DNA from: an uncultured Coriobacteriaceae bacterium
Lineage (GTDB): Bacteria; Actinomycetota; Coriobacteriia; Coriobacteriales; Eggerthellaceae
Assembly: GCA_946623915.1 (NCBI GenBank)
Contig: CAMORQ010000010.1
Location: 1 to 16,239, forward strand
Direction: 5' to 3'
DNA length: 16,239 nucleotides
A model generated the notes under the pieces. It was not told where the DNA came from. It did not search any database and worked only from the letters and a program-made list of their open reading frames with translations. Of the stretch, positions 6,698 through 14,633 are shown piece by piece; within the stretch, counting starts at the first letter, position 1; every line of letters starts with the position of its first letter. The position numbers and the translations under genes are program-made.

Positions 6698-8092
6698 ATG
6701 TTCATCGATAAAGTCCATATCCATGTGAAAGCCGGCGATGGCGGCGCAGGGTGCATGAGCTTTCGACGAGAAGCGCCCGTGCCCAAAGGCGGCCCCGACG
6801 GTGGAGACGGCGGTCGTGGCGGAAACGTTGTGGTCATGGCGGACGGGAGCGTGTCGAGCCTGATCGACTACCGTTTCAAGCATCACTTCAAGGCGCAGCG
6901 CGGCACGCACGGCAAAGGTTCGAAGATGCACGGCGCCAACGGCGAAGACCTGGTGCTGCGCGTTCCCGTGGGAACGGTGGTGCGCGAGTACTTCGAGGAC
7001 ACACACGAAGTGGGGCAGACCATCGCCGATTTGGTCCACGACGGTGACGCGGTGGTGGTTGCGCAGGGAGGCGTCGGAGGCCGCGGTAACACGCATTTCG
7101 TCACGCCCACCCGAAGGGCTCCCGCCTTCGCAGAACTGGGAGAGCCGGCTCGCGAAGGGTGGATCGAGCTCGAAATGAAGCTGATGGCCGATGCCGCGCT
7201 CGTAGGTGTTCCGTCAGCCGGCAAATCGTCCCTGATCGCCCGCATGAGCGCAGCCAAGCCAAAGATCGCCGATTATCCGTTTACGACGATCGCCCCTAAT
7301 TTGGGCGTTGTCCGTTCGGACGAATACGACTACGTCATCGCGGATGTGCCGGGCCTGATCGAAGGCGCATCGCAAGGCAAAGGGCTTGGGCACGAATTCC
7401 TGCGCCATGTCGAGCGCACTGCCGCCATCGTACACGTGGTCGATATGACCGGCGGCTACGAAGGCCGGGACCCCGTCGAAGATTACCACATCATCAATCG
7501 CGAACTGGAGCTGTACTCGCCGGATTTCGCGTCGCGTCCGCGCTTCGTCGTCGCGAACAAGATGGACATGCCTGGTGCGGACGTTAACCTCGAGCGTCTT
7601 CAGGAAGCGGTGAAGCAGGATTCCCTCGCAGCTGCCGGTGGCGACGAGTTCGCGGAAAGCCCCATAGAGACGAAGGTGTTCTGCACGAGCGCCGTTACCG
7701 GACAGGGCATAGAAGCGCTGAAAGCCGCGGTGGGGCAGAAGGTTCACGAACTGCGCGAAGCGGCGCGTGAAGAGCAGGCCAGCGTCCCGCATTACGATCA
7801 TGTGTGGGAGCGCAGGCGCCAGGACCGCGACCGCCGGTTCACCGTGACGCAGCTTTCCCCAGGCATCTTCCGCGTCGAAGGCGTGCAGGTCGAGCGCATG
7901 GTTGTGCAGACCGACTGGGAAAACGAGGAAGCCATCGCGTTCCTTCAGCACCGTTTGAAACGTCTGGGCGTCGAACGCGAGCTGGAGGCGGCGGGCGCCT
8001 GCGACGGCGACGAGATTCGCATTGTCGGGCGTGCATTCGAGTTCGAATCGTCGCAGATGCACGAAGACGTTTTCGCTGGATTGGACATATAG
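6698..8092 (+). CDS. obgE: Obg-family GTPase (ribosome assembly)
   Basis: Essential GTPase that binds the large ribosomal subunit late in assembly and links growth to nucleotide state. ATG 6698 gives 464 residues beginning MFIDKVHIHVKAGDGGAGC, the classic Obg start. The frame is open further upstream to 6611, but that stretch has no Obg similarity. Residues 1 to ~157 are the glycine-rich Obg fold. The G domain follows with P-loop GVPSAGKSS (170-178), switch TT, DVPG (216-219), NKMD (287-290) and a TSAVTGQG motif. Residues ~385-455 match the C-terminal OCT domain found in Gram-positive lineages. The ribosome site (GGCGGGTG, ending at 6691) is weak. The stop codon touches the proB start, so the two are probably translationally coupled. 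No convincing promoter is seen in 6604-6697. Confidence 0.96.
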   Translation: MFIDKVHIHVKAGDGGAGCMSFRREAPVPKGGPDGGDGGRGGNVVVMADGSVSSLIDYRFKHHFKAQRGTHGKGSKMHGANGEDLVLRVPVGTVVREYFEDTHEVGQTIADLVHDGDAVVVAQGGVGGRGNTHFVTPTRRAPAFAELGEPAREGWIELEMKLMADAALVGVPSAGKSSLIARMSAAKPKIADYPFTTIAPNLGVVRSDEYDYVIADVPGLIEGASQGKGLGHEFLRHVERTAAIVHVVDMTGGYEGRDPVEDYHIINRELELYSPDFASRPRFVVANKMDMPGADVNLERLQEAVKQDSLAAAGGDEFAESPIETKVFCTSAVTGQGIEALKAAVGQKVHELREAAREEQASVPHYDHVWERRRQDRDRRFTVTQLSPGIFRVEGVQVERMVVQTDWENEEAIAFLQHRLKRLGVERELEAAGACDGDEIRIVGRAFEFESSQMHEDVFAGLDI

Positions 8093-9214
8093 ATGGCCCA
8101 AGAGCGCAAGATACTTGTTGTGAAAATCGGCACGTCCACGCTCATCGGATCCGATGGTGCGCTGGACCGGTCCTATTTGGACGCTCTTGCTTTGCAGGTG
8201 GCGGCCGTTCGCGATGCGGGCTGGTCGCCCATCGTGGTTACGTCGGGGGCCATCGGCTGCGGTTTGGAAGTGCTCGGTCAACGGGAGCGTCCCAGTGACA
8301 TGCCCAGCCTGCAGGCGGCAGCCAGCGTTGGCCAAGTCGAGTTGTCCAGCGCGTATGCCACGGCGTTCGGCAAGGTAGGAGCCACGACGTCGCTTATCCT
8401 GCTCACGCGGCACGACACTGCTTCCAGAAGCGCATATCTGCATGCGCGCGATGCTTTATTGCGTTTAGTGGACATGGGGATCGTGCCCATCGTCAACGAA
8501 AACGATGCGACCAGCGTCGAACAGATACGCTTCGGTGACAACGATACGCTCGCAGCGCTCGTGGCCTGTTTGGTGCGCGCTTCGTTGTGCGTGATTTTTT
8601 CGGATATAGACGGACTCTACGACGGCAGCCCAACCGATGCCGCCTCCAAGCTTATCCCGTTCGTCGAACGCATCACCCCCGACATCTTGGCTGTGGCAGG
8701 AGGAACTGGGTCGTCGCTAGGTTCGGGCGGCATGCTTACGAAAGTGCGTGCGGCACGCGTGCTCATGGTCGCCGGCATTCCCATGGTGGTCTGCCATGGG
8801 CGTGCGCAGGGGGCTCTGAAGCGCTTGATCGACGGCGAGGCTGTGGGTACGCGCTTCGAGGCTTCGACCGTGCCACACGAGATAACCAACTACAAGCTGT
8901 GGATTGCGCTCGGCGATACGGCCAAGGGGTCGCTTGTCGTCGACAACGGAGCGCGCGGCGCCCTGGTCAACCGCGGGTCGTCTTTGCTCGCCGTGGGCGT
9001 AAAATCCGTGTCGGGCGGTTTCCATGCAGGAGATATCGTCGACATCATCGACGGAGAGGGGCATCTGTTCGCGCGGGGCAAGGTGCGGGCGTCATCCGAT
9101 GAAGTTTCCCTTGCGGCCGGACATTCCCAATCTCAGCTGCAGGCAAATAGCGTCTTGTCCCATCTAGGGAAGCACGAACTTATTCATAGAGACGAATTGG
9201 TGGTGTTCGAATGA
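8093..9214 (+). CDS. proB: glutamate 5-kinase
   Basis: First enzyme of proline synthesis: phosphorylates glutamate to glutamyl 5-phosphate using ATP. The 373 residues match the family length. The amino acid kinase domain (residues ~1-260) shows VVKIGTSTL, VTSGAIGCG, NENDATS, FGDNDTLAALV, FSDIDGLYDGSP and the glycine-rich GTGSSLGSGGMLTK. A C-terminal PUA domain (~280-360) is present, as in the E. coli enzyme. ATG 8093 directly follows the obgE stop with no good ribosome site, so re-initiation after obgE is likely. The last bases overlap proA by four (ATGA). The enzyme is usually feedback-inhibited by proline. Confidence 0.97.
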   Translation: MAQERKILVVKIGTSTLIGSDGALDRSYLDALALQVAAVRDAGWSPIVVTSGAIGCGLEVLGQRERPSDMPSLQAAASVGQVELSSAYATAFGKVGATTSLILLTRHDTASRSAYLHARDALLRLVDMGIVPIVNENDATSVEQIRFGDNDTLAALVACLVRASLCVIFSDIDGLYDGSPTDAASKLIPFVERITPDILAVAGGTGSSLGSGGMLTKVRAARVLMVAGIPMVVCHGRAQGALKRLIDGEAVGTRFEASTVPHEITNYKLWIALGDTAKGSLVVDNGARGALVNRGSSLLAVGVKSVSGGFHAGDIVDIIDGEGHLFARGKVRASSDEVSLAAGHSQSQLQANSVLSHLGKHELIHRDELVVFE

Positions 9215-10470
9215 GCGTAAATGAAATTCTGCAACGGGCAAAAAAGGCGAGTGTAGGGTGCGCGGTGGCAAGCGAGCGCGTGCGCGACCATGCTCTCACG
9301 GAAATGGCGTACGCTCTGCGTGAGCAGGCCGACCTTGTCCTGCAGGCCAACGAGCAGGACATGGATGCGGCCCGCGAGGCCGGCACGCCCGATCCGCTGC
9401 TCGACCGCCTTCTCCTCGACGAAGAGCGCATCGAAGGCATCGCGAGCGCACTCGAAGATCTGCGCGATTTGCCCGACCCTCTCGGTGTGGTGCAGATGGC
9501 CGAAACGCTTGACAGCGGCGTCGCCATGCAGCGCATAAGCGTGCCCATGGGTGTGGTTGCCATGGTCTACGAAGCCCGGCCCAACGTCACGGCGGATGCG
9601 GCCGGCATCTGCGTGAAGACGGGCAACGCCTGCGTTCTGCGCGGTGGGTCCCTGGCGCATCGCTCGAACCTCGCCATCGCGCAGGTTCTCCATGATGCCG
9701 CTTGCGCTGCGGGAATGCCCAAAGATTGCATCTTGGCGGTCGATACCACCGACCGCGCCGCGACCGACGAGATACTCAAGGCGCGCGGGTTGGTAGACCT
9801 GCTTATCCCACGCGGTGGTGCAGGGCTTATCCAGCATTGCGTCGAACATGCCACGGTGCCGGTCATCGAAACCGGCGTGGGCAATTGCCACGAGTACGTT
9901 CACGCCCCGGCGGATATCGCCATGGCCACCGAAATCGCGGTGAACGCCAAATGCCAGCGTCCGGGCGTGTGCAATGCCATCGAGACATTGCTCGTGGACG
10001 AGTCGCTGGCCGAAGAAGCCCTCGCATCGATTTTGCCTGCGCTTCATGAAAACGGCGTAGTTTACTTCCACACCGATCCGATGGCCAGCAAGATTGCCTC
10101 CGACTTGGGCATACCTGCCGTTGTATCCACCGAGGAAGACTGGGCGCGCGAATACCTCGATCTCGAAATAGCAGTTCGGTGCGTGAAGGGCATCGACGAA
10201 GCCATAGCCCACGTAAACAAGTACGGCACGATGCATTCGGAGTGCATCGTCACTGAAAACGAGGCCGACGCTGAACGGTTCCTTTCCGAAGTCGATGCGG
10301 CGGCGGTGTATTGGAACGCCTCCACGCGTTTCACCGACGGTGGGCAGTTCGGTCTGGGTGCAGAAATCGGCATATCCACGCAAAAGTTGCATGCACGCGG
10401 TCCGTTTGCTCTTGAAGCTTTGTGCTCGTACAAGTACGTCTTGCGTGGGACCGGGCAGGTGCGCGGATAG
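9211..10470 (+). CDS. proA: glutamate-5-semialdehyde dehydrogenase (gamma-glutamyl phosphate reductase)
   Basis: Second enzyme of proline synthesis: reduces glutamyl 5-phosphate with NADPH to glutamate semialdehyde, which cyclises to pyrroline-5-carboxylate. The 419 residues match the family. Recognisable parts are MGVVAMVYEARPNVTADAAG, the glycine-containing GNACVLRGGS, LIPRGGAGLIQ, and the catalytic cysteine Cys254 in QRPGVCNAIETLLVDE. Near the end it has RFTDGGQFGLGAEIGISTQK, also typical. Its ATG overlaps the proB stop by four bases, and proB and proA proteins are known to work together on the unstable intermediate. nadD begins at the very next base. proC is not in the window. Confidence 0.98.
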   Translation: MSVNEILQRAKKASVGCAVASERVRDHALTEMAYALREQADLVLQANEQDMDAAREAGTPDPLLDRLLLDEERIEGIASALEDLRDLPDPLGVVQMAETLDSGVAMQRISVPMGVVAMVYEARPNVTADAAGICVKTGNACVLRGGSLAHRSNLAIAQVLHDAACAAGMPKDCILAVDTTDRAATDEILKARGLVDLLIPRGGAGLIQHCVEHATVPVIETGVGNCHEYVHAPADIAMATEIAVNAKCQRPGVCNAIETLLVDESLAEEALASILPALHENGVVYFHTDPMASKIASDLGIPAVVSTEEDWAREYLDLEIAVRCVKGIDEAIAHVNKYGTMHSECIVTENEADAERFLSEVDAAAVYWNASTRFTDGGQFGLGAEIGISTQKLHARGPFALEALCSYKYVLRGTGQVRG

Positions 10471-11127
10471 ATGGCGATCGTCTGCGAGCGTTTCGACGAT
10501 CTGGGCCGCGACTCGGGTGCGGAGGTGCGCCTGGGCATCATGGGTGGCACGTTCGACCCCGTTCATATCGGGCATTTGGCTTGCGCCGAGCAGGCGCGAG
10601 TCGCCTACGGACTTGATGCAGTCGTGTTCATCCCTGCGGGCACGCCCGTGTTCAAACGCGGCAAGAAGGTCAGCGCCGCTTCCGTGCGCTTGGAAATGTG
10701 CCGGTTGGCTACGGCTTCGAACCCTTATTTCGACGTAAGCTCCATCGAAATAGACCGGGGAGGCGATACGTACACGGTCGACACGCTTCGGCAGCTGCGC
10801 GAGCATTACCCCGACAACGTTCAGTTCTACTTTATCACCGGGGCCGACGCCATGCTTTCCATTGTGAAATGGCGCGAGTCTGCCGCCATTGCCGATTTGG
10901 CGCATTTGATAGCGGTCACGCGTCCCGGTTACGTCATGACCGACGAGGCGAAGTCGGAGCTTGCCGACCATGCCAACTTCGATGTGTCGTATTTGGAAAC
11001 TACGGCCCTTTCCGTTTCTTCGAGCATGTTGCGCGAATGGGTGGCTGCGGGCAAATCCATCCGTTATCTTACGTCGCTTGCCGTCCACGACTACATCGCC
11101 GCCCAGGGCCTTTACGCCTCAGCATGA
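10471..11127 (+). CDS. nadD: nicotinate-nucleotide adenylyltransferase
   Basis: Transfers AMP from ATP to nicotinate mononucleotide to make deamido-NAD in NAD synthesis. The 218-residue protein has the nucleotidyltransferase signature GGTFDPVHIGHL (25-36, with the HxGH-type His32 and His35), SSIEIDRGGDTYTVDTL, ITGADAMLSIVKW, TRPGY and, near the C-terminus, SSSMLRE in place of the usual ISSTxIR. The start at 10471 directly follows the proA stop and is served by AGGTG at 10457-10461. It adds ~20 residues before the catalytic fold compared with E. coli NadD. Its place before yqeK is a common arrangement, but rsfS, which normally completes the set, lies on the other strand here. Confidence 0.95.
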   Translation: MAIVCERFDDLGRDSGAEVRLGIMGGTFDPVHIGHLACAEQARVAYGLDAVVFIPAGTPVFKRGKKVSAASVRLEMCRLATASNPYFDVSSIEIDRGGDTYTVDTLRQLREHYPDNVQFYFITGADAMLSIVKWRESAAIADLAHLIAVTRPGYVMTDEAKSELADHANFDVSYLETTALSVSSSMLREWVAAGKSIRYLTSLAVHDYIAAQGLYASA

Positions 11128-11153
11128 AGCGTGCGTGCAACAGGTCTTGCAAT

Positions 11154-11162
11154 TGCTACAAT
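11154..11162 (+). promoter_or_regulatory. extended -10 promoter element for leaderless yqeK
   Basis: TGCTACAAT is an extended -10 element (TGn plus TACAAT). Six bases later comes the yqeK ATG, so transcription would begin at or very near the start codon. No convincing -35 element is seen, as is common for extended -10 promoters. Confidence 0.55.
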
Positions 11163-11168
11163 AAAGAC

Positions 11169-11849
11169 ATGGCAGAGAACAGCAGCATATCCCCGGTTAT
11201 ATCCGATCCCTTTTCCAAGGACTCCTACCAGGTCTTTAAGGAATTGCTCTCTCAGCGCGTCGGAGCCAAGCGTCTTGCGCACAGCATCAATGTGGCTAAG
11301 GTGGCGCGCCGCCTTGCGAAAGCCTACGGCGCCGACCCCGACAAAGCGCGCATCGCCGGCATACTCCACGATTGGGACAAAGGTCTTTCCAACGAAGAGG
11401 TGCGCGACCGTGCGCTTGAACTTGGCGTACAGGTCGATCCGATGGTGATCACGGACATGCCTTGGCTGCTTCATGGGCCAACGGCCGCCGCGGCGCTTGC
11501 TCGCGAGTACCCCCATCTCGGTGCCGACGTTTTCCAGGCTATTTCACGGCATACGTCGGGTGCGGCCGACATGTCGCCGCTCGACTGCATCATTTACATC
11601 GCCGACATCATAGAGCCCAACCGCACGTTTGGCGACATGGAGGGCATCGAACGCCTTCGGTCTTTGGTGGGAGAAGTGCCGCTCGAGGAACTGTATTTCC
11701 ACGCTTTCAAATACACGCTCGAGTTCCTCATTTCAACCGACAGGGTGCTGTATCCGGCAACCATCGAAACATGGAACATCCTCATGCGCACGTATGGGCA
11801 CATCGCTAAGCTCAACATCGACATCTGGGATGTCCCGGCACTCGATTAG
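11169..11849 (+). CDS. yqeK: YqeK-family HD-domain phosphohydrolase (probable Ap4A hydrolase)
   Basis: A 226-residue HD-domain protein. YqeK enzymes split diadenosine tetraphosphate symmetrically into two ADP. Metal and catalytic motifs are in order: RLAHSINVA (His38), ILHDWDKGL (His67, Asp68, Lys71), WLLHGP (His102), AISRHTSG (His128) and YIADIIEPNR (Asp146). An N-terminal stretch of ~20 residues precedes the HD fold. I chose ATG 11169, as the protein begins plausibly there and no ribosome site is visible; the short distance to a -10 element suggests leaderless translation. It follows nadD by 41 bases on the same strand, so it may also be read from the obgE-nadD transcript. It converges with rsfS. 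Confidence 0.92.
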   Translation: MAENSSISPVISDPFSKDSYQVFKELLSQRVGAKRLAHSINVAKVARRLAKAYGADPDKARIAGILHDWDKGLSNEEVRDRALELGVQVDPMVITDMPWLLHGPTAAAALAREYPHLGADVFQAISRHTSGAADMSPLDCIIYIADIIEPNRTFGDMEGIERLRSLVGEVPLEELYFHAFKYTLEFLISTDRVLYPATIETWNILMRTYGHIAKLNIDIWDVPALD

Positions 11850-11938
11850 GAGCCGATTAAAGCATCCAGGACCGGTTTGATTCTGGAGCTAGGTGTCGTC
11901 GTTGCGGGAGTTTGCCGCCTGCGGGCATGCGGTTGCCT
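11850..11938. other. convergent intergenic gap between yqeK and rsfS
   Basis: TCCAG and CTGGA can form a weak 5-base-pair stem with a long loop, and short GC-rich inverted pieces occur near 11910-11932. No stem with a T-run is visible on either strand, so I cannot point to an intrinsic terminator for either gene. Confidence 0.3.
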
Positions 11939-12370
11939 TTAGCGGTTTCCGTCTTCCTGCATGCCGAGGAATCTGGCGATGCGCTCGGAGTAGACCGCAT
12001 CGGTAACGCCTGCCTCTGCGATGTCGATGGTCGGGCAGTCGTTCCAGAGGTCCTCGAGGCGGTAGTAATCGCGCGCTTCGGGCTGGAACACGTGAACCAC
12101 GACGGTTCCGTAATCGAGCAGCGCCCAGACCCCTTCATCGAGGCCTTCCCGTCCAATCGGCTTGATGTTGCCCTGTTCGCGCAGCTGCTTTTCCACCTCG
12201 TCGACCACGGCGTCCACCTGCCGGTTGTTGGCGGCGGTGGCGATGACGAAATAGTCCGCCATGGAAGTGATGGCGCCCACTTCCTGGATGACGATGTCAC
12301 TTGCCTTCTTTGCGTCGGCTGCTTTGGCGGCGATGAGCGCGCAATCGCGCGCAGATGCTTCTTCGGTCAT
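11939..12370 (-). CDS. rsfS: ribosomal silencing factor RsfS (YbeB/Iojap family)
   Basis: RsfS binds ribosomal protein L14 and blocks joining of the subunits when nutrients are short. The protein is 143 residues, started at the ATG whose first base is 12370, preceded by a ribosome site AAAGGGAA. A longer frame upstream would run into the divergent gene and has no family similarity. Family features are DYFVIATAANNRQVDAV (~37-53), GLDEGVWALLDYGTVVVHVF and the EARDYYRLEDLW stretch. Typical RsfS ends soon after that; here ~28 more residues follow (DIAEAGVTDAVYSERIARF and beyond). In many bacteria nadD-yqeK-rsfS run in one direction, but here rsfS is on the opposite strand and converges with yqeK. 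Confidence 0.94.
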   Translation of the reverse strand: MTEEASARDCALIAAKAADAKKASDIVIQEVGAITSMADYFVIATAANNRQVDAVVDEVEKQLREQGNIKPIGREGLDEGVWALLDYGTVVVHVFQPEARDYYRLEDLWNDCPTIDIAEAGVTDAVYSERIARFLGMQEDGNR

Positions 12371-12387
12371 GTTTCCCTTTCGTTGTT

Positions 12388-12404
12388 CGTATAGTTTTAT
12401 AATA
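12388..12404. promoter_or_regulatory. probable shared, two-way -10 region for rsfS and the LtaS-like gene
   Basis: On the plus strand TATAAT (12398-12403) lies 8 bases before GTG 12412. On the minus strand the same bases offer TATAAA (12401-12396) or TATTAT (12404-12399), about 25 bases before the rsfS start. No convincing -35 is seen for either direction. The gap between the two start codons is only 41 bases. Confidence 0.5.
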
Positions 12405-12411
12405 CGCCATC

Positions 12412-14556
12412 GTGGAAATACTGTTTGAAAGAACATCGGATTTGCTCGCCTTGCCTTGGGCCGCCATCGCACTATGCTCTTTGGCGCTCGTGGCAGGGTG
12501 CGCCATCGTCGTCGGACGGTCGACGAAGCTTCATGGGGGCACATTCGTCTGGATGACTCTGTTCGCCGACGGCTCCCTTGCGCTTGGGCTGGCTTGTCTG
12601 TTCGGTGCAGTGGAGGCGCATCCCCAGACTTGGTTGCTTTGCCTGGCTGTCATCGGATGTGCCGGCATGGCAGTGCCCATTCGCGAATGGTCTCCTAAGC
12701 GGCCCTGGCTTCGCGACGTGGTGGCGCTCTGTGCTGCCGCTCCCTTGACTTTCGTTGCCATGGAGCTCATGTGCAACGACAAGATCGCTTTCATGTGGAA
12801 CACGTGCGCATTCGGCGAAGTGTCGCTTATCCTGCTTGCTTTCGCGGCGCTGTACTTTCTTGCCCAGCGGCGTGGATTTCTCGCTGCAGCCCTTGCTATA
12901 GCGCTTGTGGTGTTCGGCGTCGCGGAGTACTACGTCGAACAATTCAAGGCGGCTGCCATCATGCCCAGCGATATATTGGCGGCGCGGACCGCGATGGCGG
13001 TTGCGGGCGGATACACCTACAAAATCAACGACGCCATGCTCACGGGCTTCGGCGTTCTGGCGCTTGCCCTGCTCGCTCTTTCGCTCCCTTTCCCCAGGCA
13101 GGCGGCAAAGGTGGGCAAGCACGGTGCGGCGAAGCCCAACTCCGCAGGGCGCACCGCGTCGTCCAAACGTCGCGTGGCGGTCAACCTTGTCTGCGGAGTC
13201 GCTCTGTGCGCCGGACTGGTGCTGGCAACGGTTCCGCAGAATTACCAGAGCCTGTTCGGCTTCAAGCTGTACTATTGGGACCTCAAGACGAGCTACCATA
13301 AATACGGATTGCTCCCGGGCTTCATCGCTGCTGCGCAGGACATGCCCGTTGTGCGTCCAGCGGGTTATTCGGACGAAGCTGCGCAAGCCTTGATTGCCGA
13401 CTACGCCGCTCGCTACGACAGCACGAAAGGCGCGAATGCCGACACCGTCAAGGCACGCGCCCAGTTCGAGACTCTGCACCCGAATGTCGTCGCCGTCATG
13501 TGCGAATCCTACAGCGACCTTTCCATCTTGGATAATCTGCATGCCGGCTATATGGGCACCTGGCTTGCGGATAATCCCGACGACACCGTTTTGCGCGGCA
13601 CCGTGAGCGCTTCGGTGCATGGAGGCGGAACATGCAATTCCGAATTCGAGCTCATGAGCGGTTTTTCCATGGGGTACCTAGGTCAGGGCAAATATCCCTA
13701 CCTGCAGTATTCCTTCGACCGGCTCGAGACGCTCGCGGCCACCTTCGGCGAGGCCGGCTATCATTCGAGCGCCATCCATCCTGCGTACGGTGGCAATTGG
13801 GATCGCGATGTGGTGTACCCGGCCATGGGGTTCGACGACGCCCTGTTCTACAAGGAGTTCTCGAGCGCCGAGCGGTTTCACCACTACGTTTCCGACGGTG
13901 CGACCTACGACAAGATCGTCGAGCTGATAGAAGAATCCGACGAGCCCCAGTTCGTGCTTGACGTGACGTTGCAAAACCACAGCGGCTACGGCCTCGAAAG
14001 CATTCCGGTCTCCAGCCGAACCGACTACCGGCCCATCGACTACGGAACTGCCAAAGACCGGGAAAAGCTCAATGAGTTCCTCTCGTGCATCGTCAAATCC
14101 GACACTGACCTGGAAGCGTTCGTGGAAGAGTTGCGCAACCTCGACGAACCAGTGGTGCTGCTGTTCTTCGGTGACCATCAGCCCGCTCTTTCCCGTGGAT
14201 ACAACGACGCGTTCTTCGAAGGGGAGGACGAGCTGATTCATGCGGCGCGTATCATGGAGACGCCGTACATGGTGTGGGCGAACTACGAGATTGCGGGTCG
14301 CACCCAAGACGGAAGCGCCAAGCTTGACACGAGCATCAATTATTTAGGTGCGACGATGCTCGAGCAGATCGGTGCCCCGCTCACGGATTTCCAGAAGGCG
14401 CAGCTGGCCATCGCCGTAGAGATGCCGGTCGTTTCCACGAACGGGTACATGGATGCATCGGGACGCTGGCACGAGCTTGGTTGGGGGGCTTCCTCAGACG
14501 GCGTCGACAGCGACCTGGCCATCATGCAGTACTACCGTTTCAAAAACGAACTGTAA
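12412..14556 (+). CDS. LtaS-type membrane sulfatase / phosphoglycerol transferase
   Basis: A 714-residue protein of the lipoteichoic acid synthase family. LtaS enzymes move glycerol-phosphate from phosphatidylglycerol onto a lipid anchor outside the cell. Residues ~10-280 hold about seven hydrophobic segments; the rest is the extracellular sulfatase-fold domain. The catalytic set known from LtaS is present: Glu365 in VMCESYS, nucleophile Thr407 in GGGTCNSEFELMSG, His456 in AIHPAYGG, Trp463 and Arg465 in NWDRD (FWNRD in LtaS), and Asp588-His589 in LFFGDHQPAL. The start is GTG 12412 with no ribosome site but a perfect -10 eight bases upstream, so the mRNA is probably leaderless. Which polymer it builds cannot be told; a related phosphoglycerol or phosphoethanolamine transferase is possible. 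It is a single-gene unit. Confidence 0.92.
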   Translation: MEILFERTSDLLALPWAAIALCSLALVAGCAIVVGRSTKLHGGTFVWMTLFADGSLALGLACLFGAVEAHPQTWLLCLAVIGCAGMAVPIREWSPKRPWLRDVVALCAAAPLTFVAMELMCNDKIAFMWNTCAFGEVSLILLAFAALYFLAQRRGFLAAALAIALVVFGVAEYYVEQFKAAAIMPSDILAARTAMAVAGGYTYKINDAMLTGFGVLALALLALSLPFPRQAAKVGKHGAAKPNSAGRTASSKRRVAVNLVCGVALCAGLVLATVPQNYQSLFGFKLYYWDLKTSYHKYGLLPGFIAAAQDMPVVRPAGYSDEAAQALIADYAARYDSTKGANADTVKARAQFETLHPNVVAVMCESYSDLSILDNLHAGYMGTWLADNPDDTVLRGTVSASVHGGGTCNSEFELMSGFSMGYLGQGKYPYLQYSFDRLETLAATFGEAGYHSSAIHPAYGGNWDRDVVYPAMGFDDALFYKEFSSAERFHHYVSDGATYDKIVELIEESDEPQFVLDVTLQNHSGYGLESIPVSSRTDYRPIDYGTAKDREKLNEFLSCIVKSDTDLEAFVEELRNLDEPVVLLFFGDHQPALSRGYNDAFFEGEDELIHAARIMETPYMVWANYEIAGRTQDGSAKLDTSINYLGATMLEQIGAPLTDFQKAQLAIAVEMPVVSTNGYMDASGRWHELGWGASSDGVDSDLAIMQYYRFKNEL

Positions 14557-14570
14557 GGTATATGCGAAAC

Positions 14571-14592
14571 GCCCGCGTATCTGCGCGTGGGC
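14571..14592. terminator. weak hairpin in the convergent gap after the LtaS-like gene
   Basis: GCCCGCG (14571-14577) can pair with CGTGGGC (14586-14592) with one G-T wobble and an 8-base loop. It lies between the convergent LtaS-like and RlmD-like genes. There is no long T-run on either strand, so its role as a two-way terminator is uncertain. Confidence 0.35.
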
Positions 14593-14633
14593 TCGCAGTG
14601 CTTCCATGCCGCGAGAAGGATGCTGCTTCGACG

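Noticed and set aside
7214..8443. A 409-codon open frame antisense to obgE and proB.
   Set aside because: Same reason: composition is a shadow of the real genes and no protein family is recognisable.
9184..11088. A 634-codon open frame antisense to proA and nadD.
   Set aside because: It mirrors the codon pattern of the genes on the plus strand, is rich in His, Arg and Gly without any family motif, and has no start signals. Long antisense frames are expected in GC-rich coding DNA.
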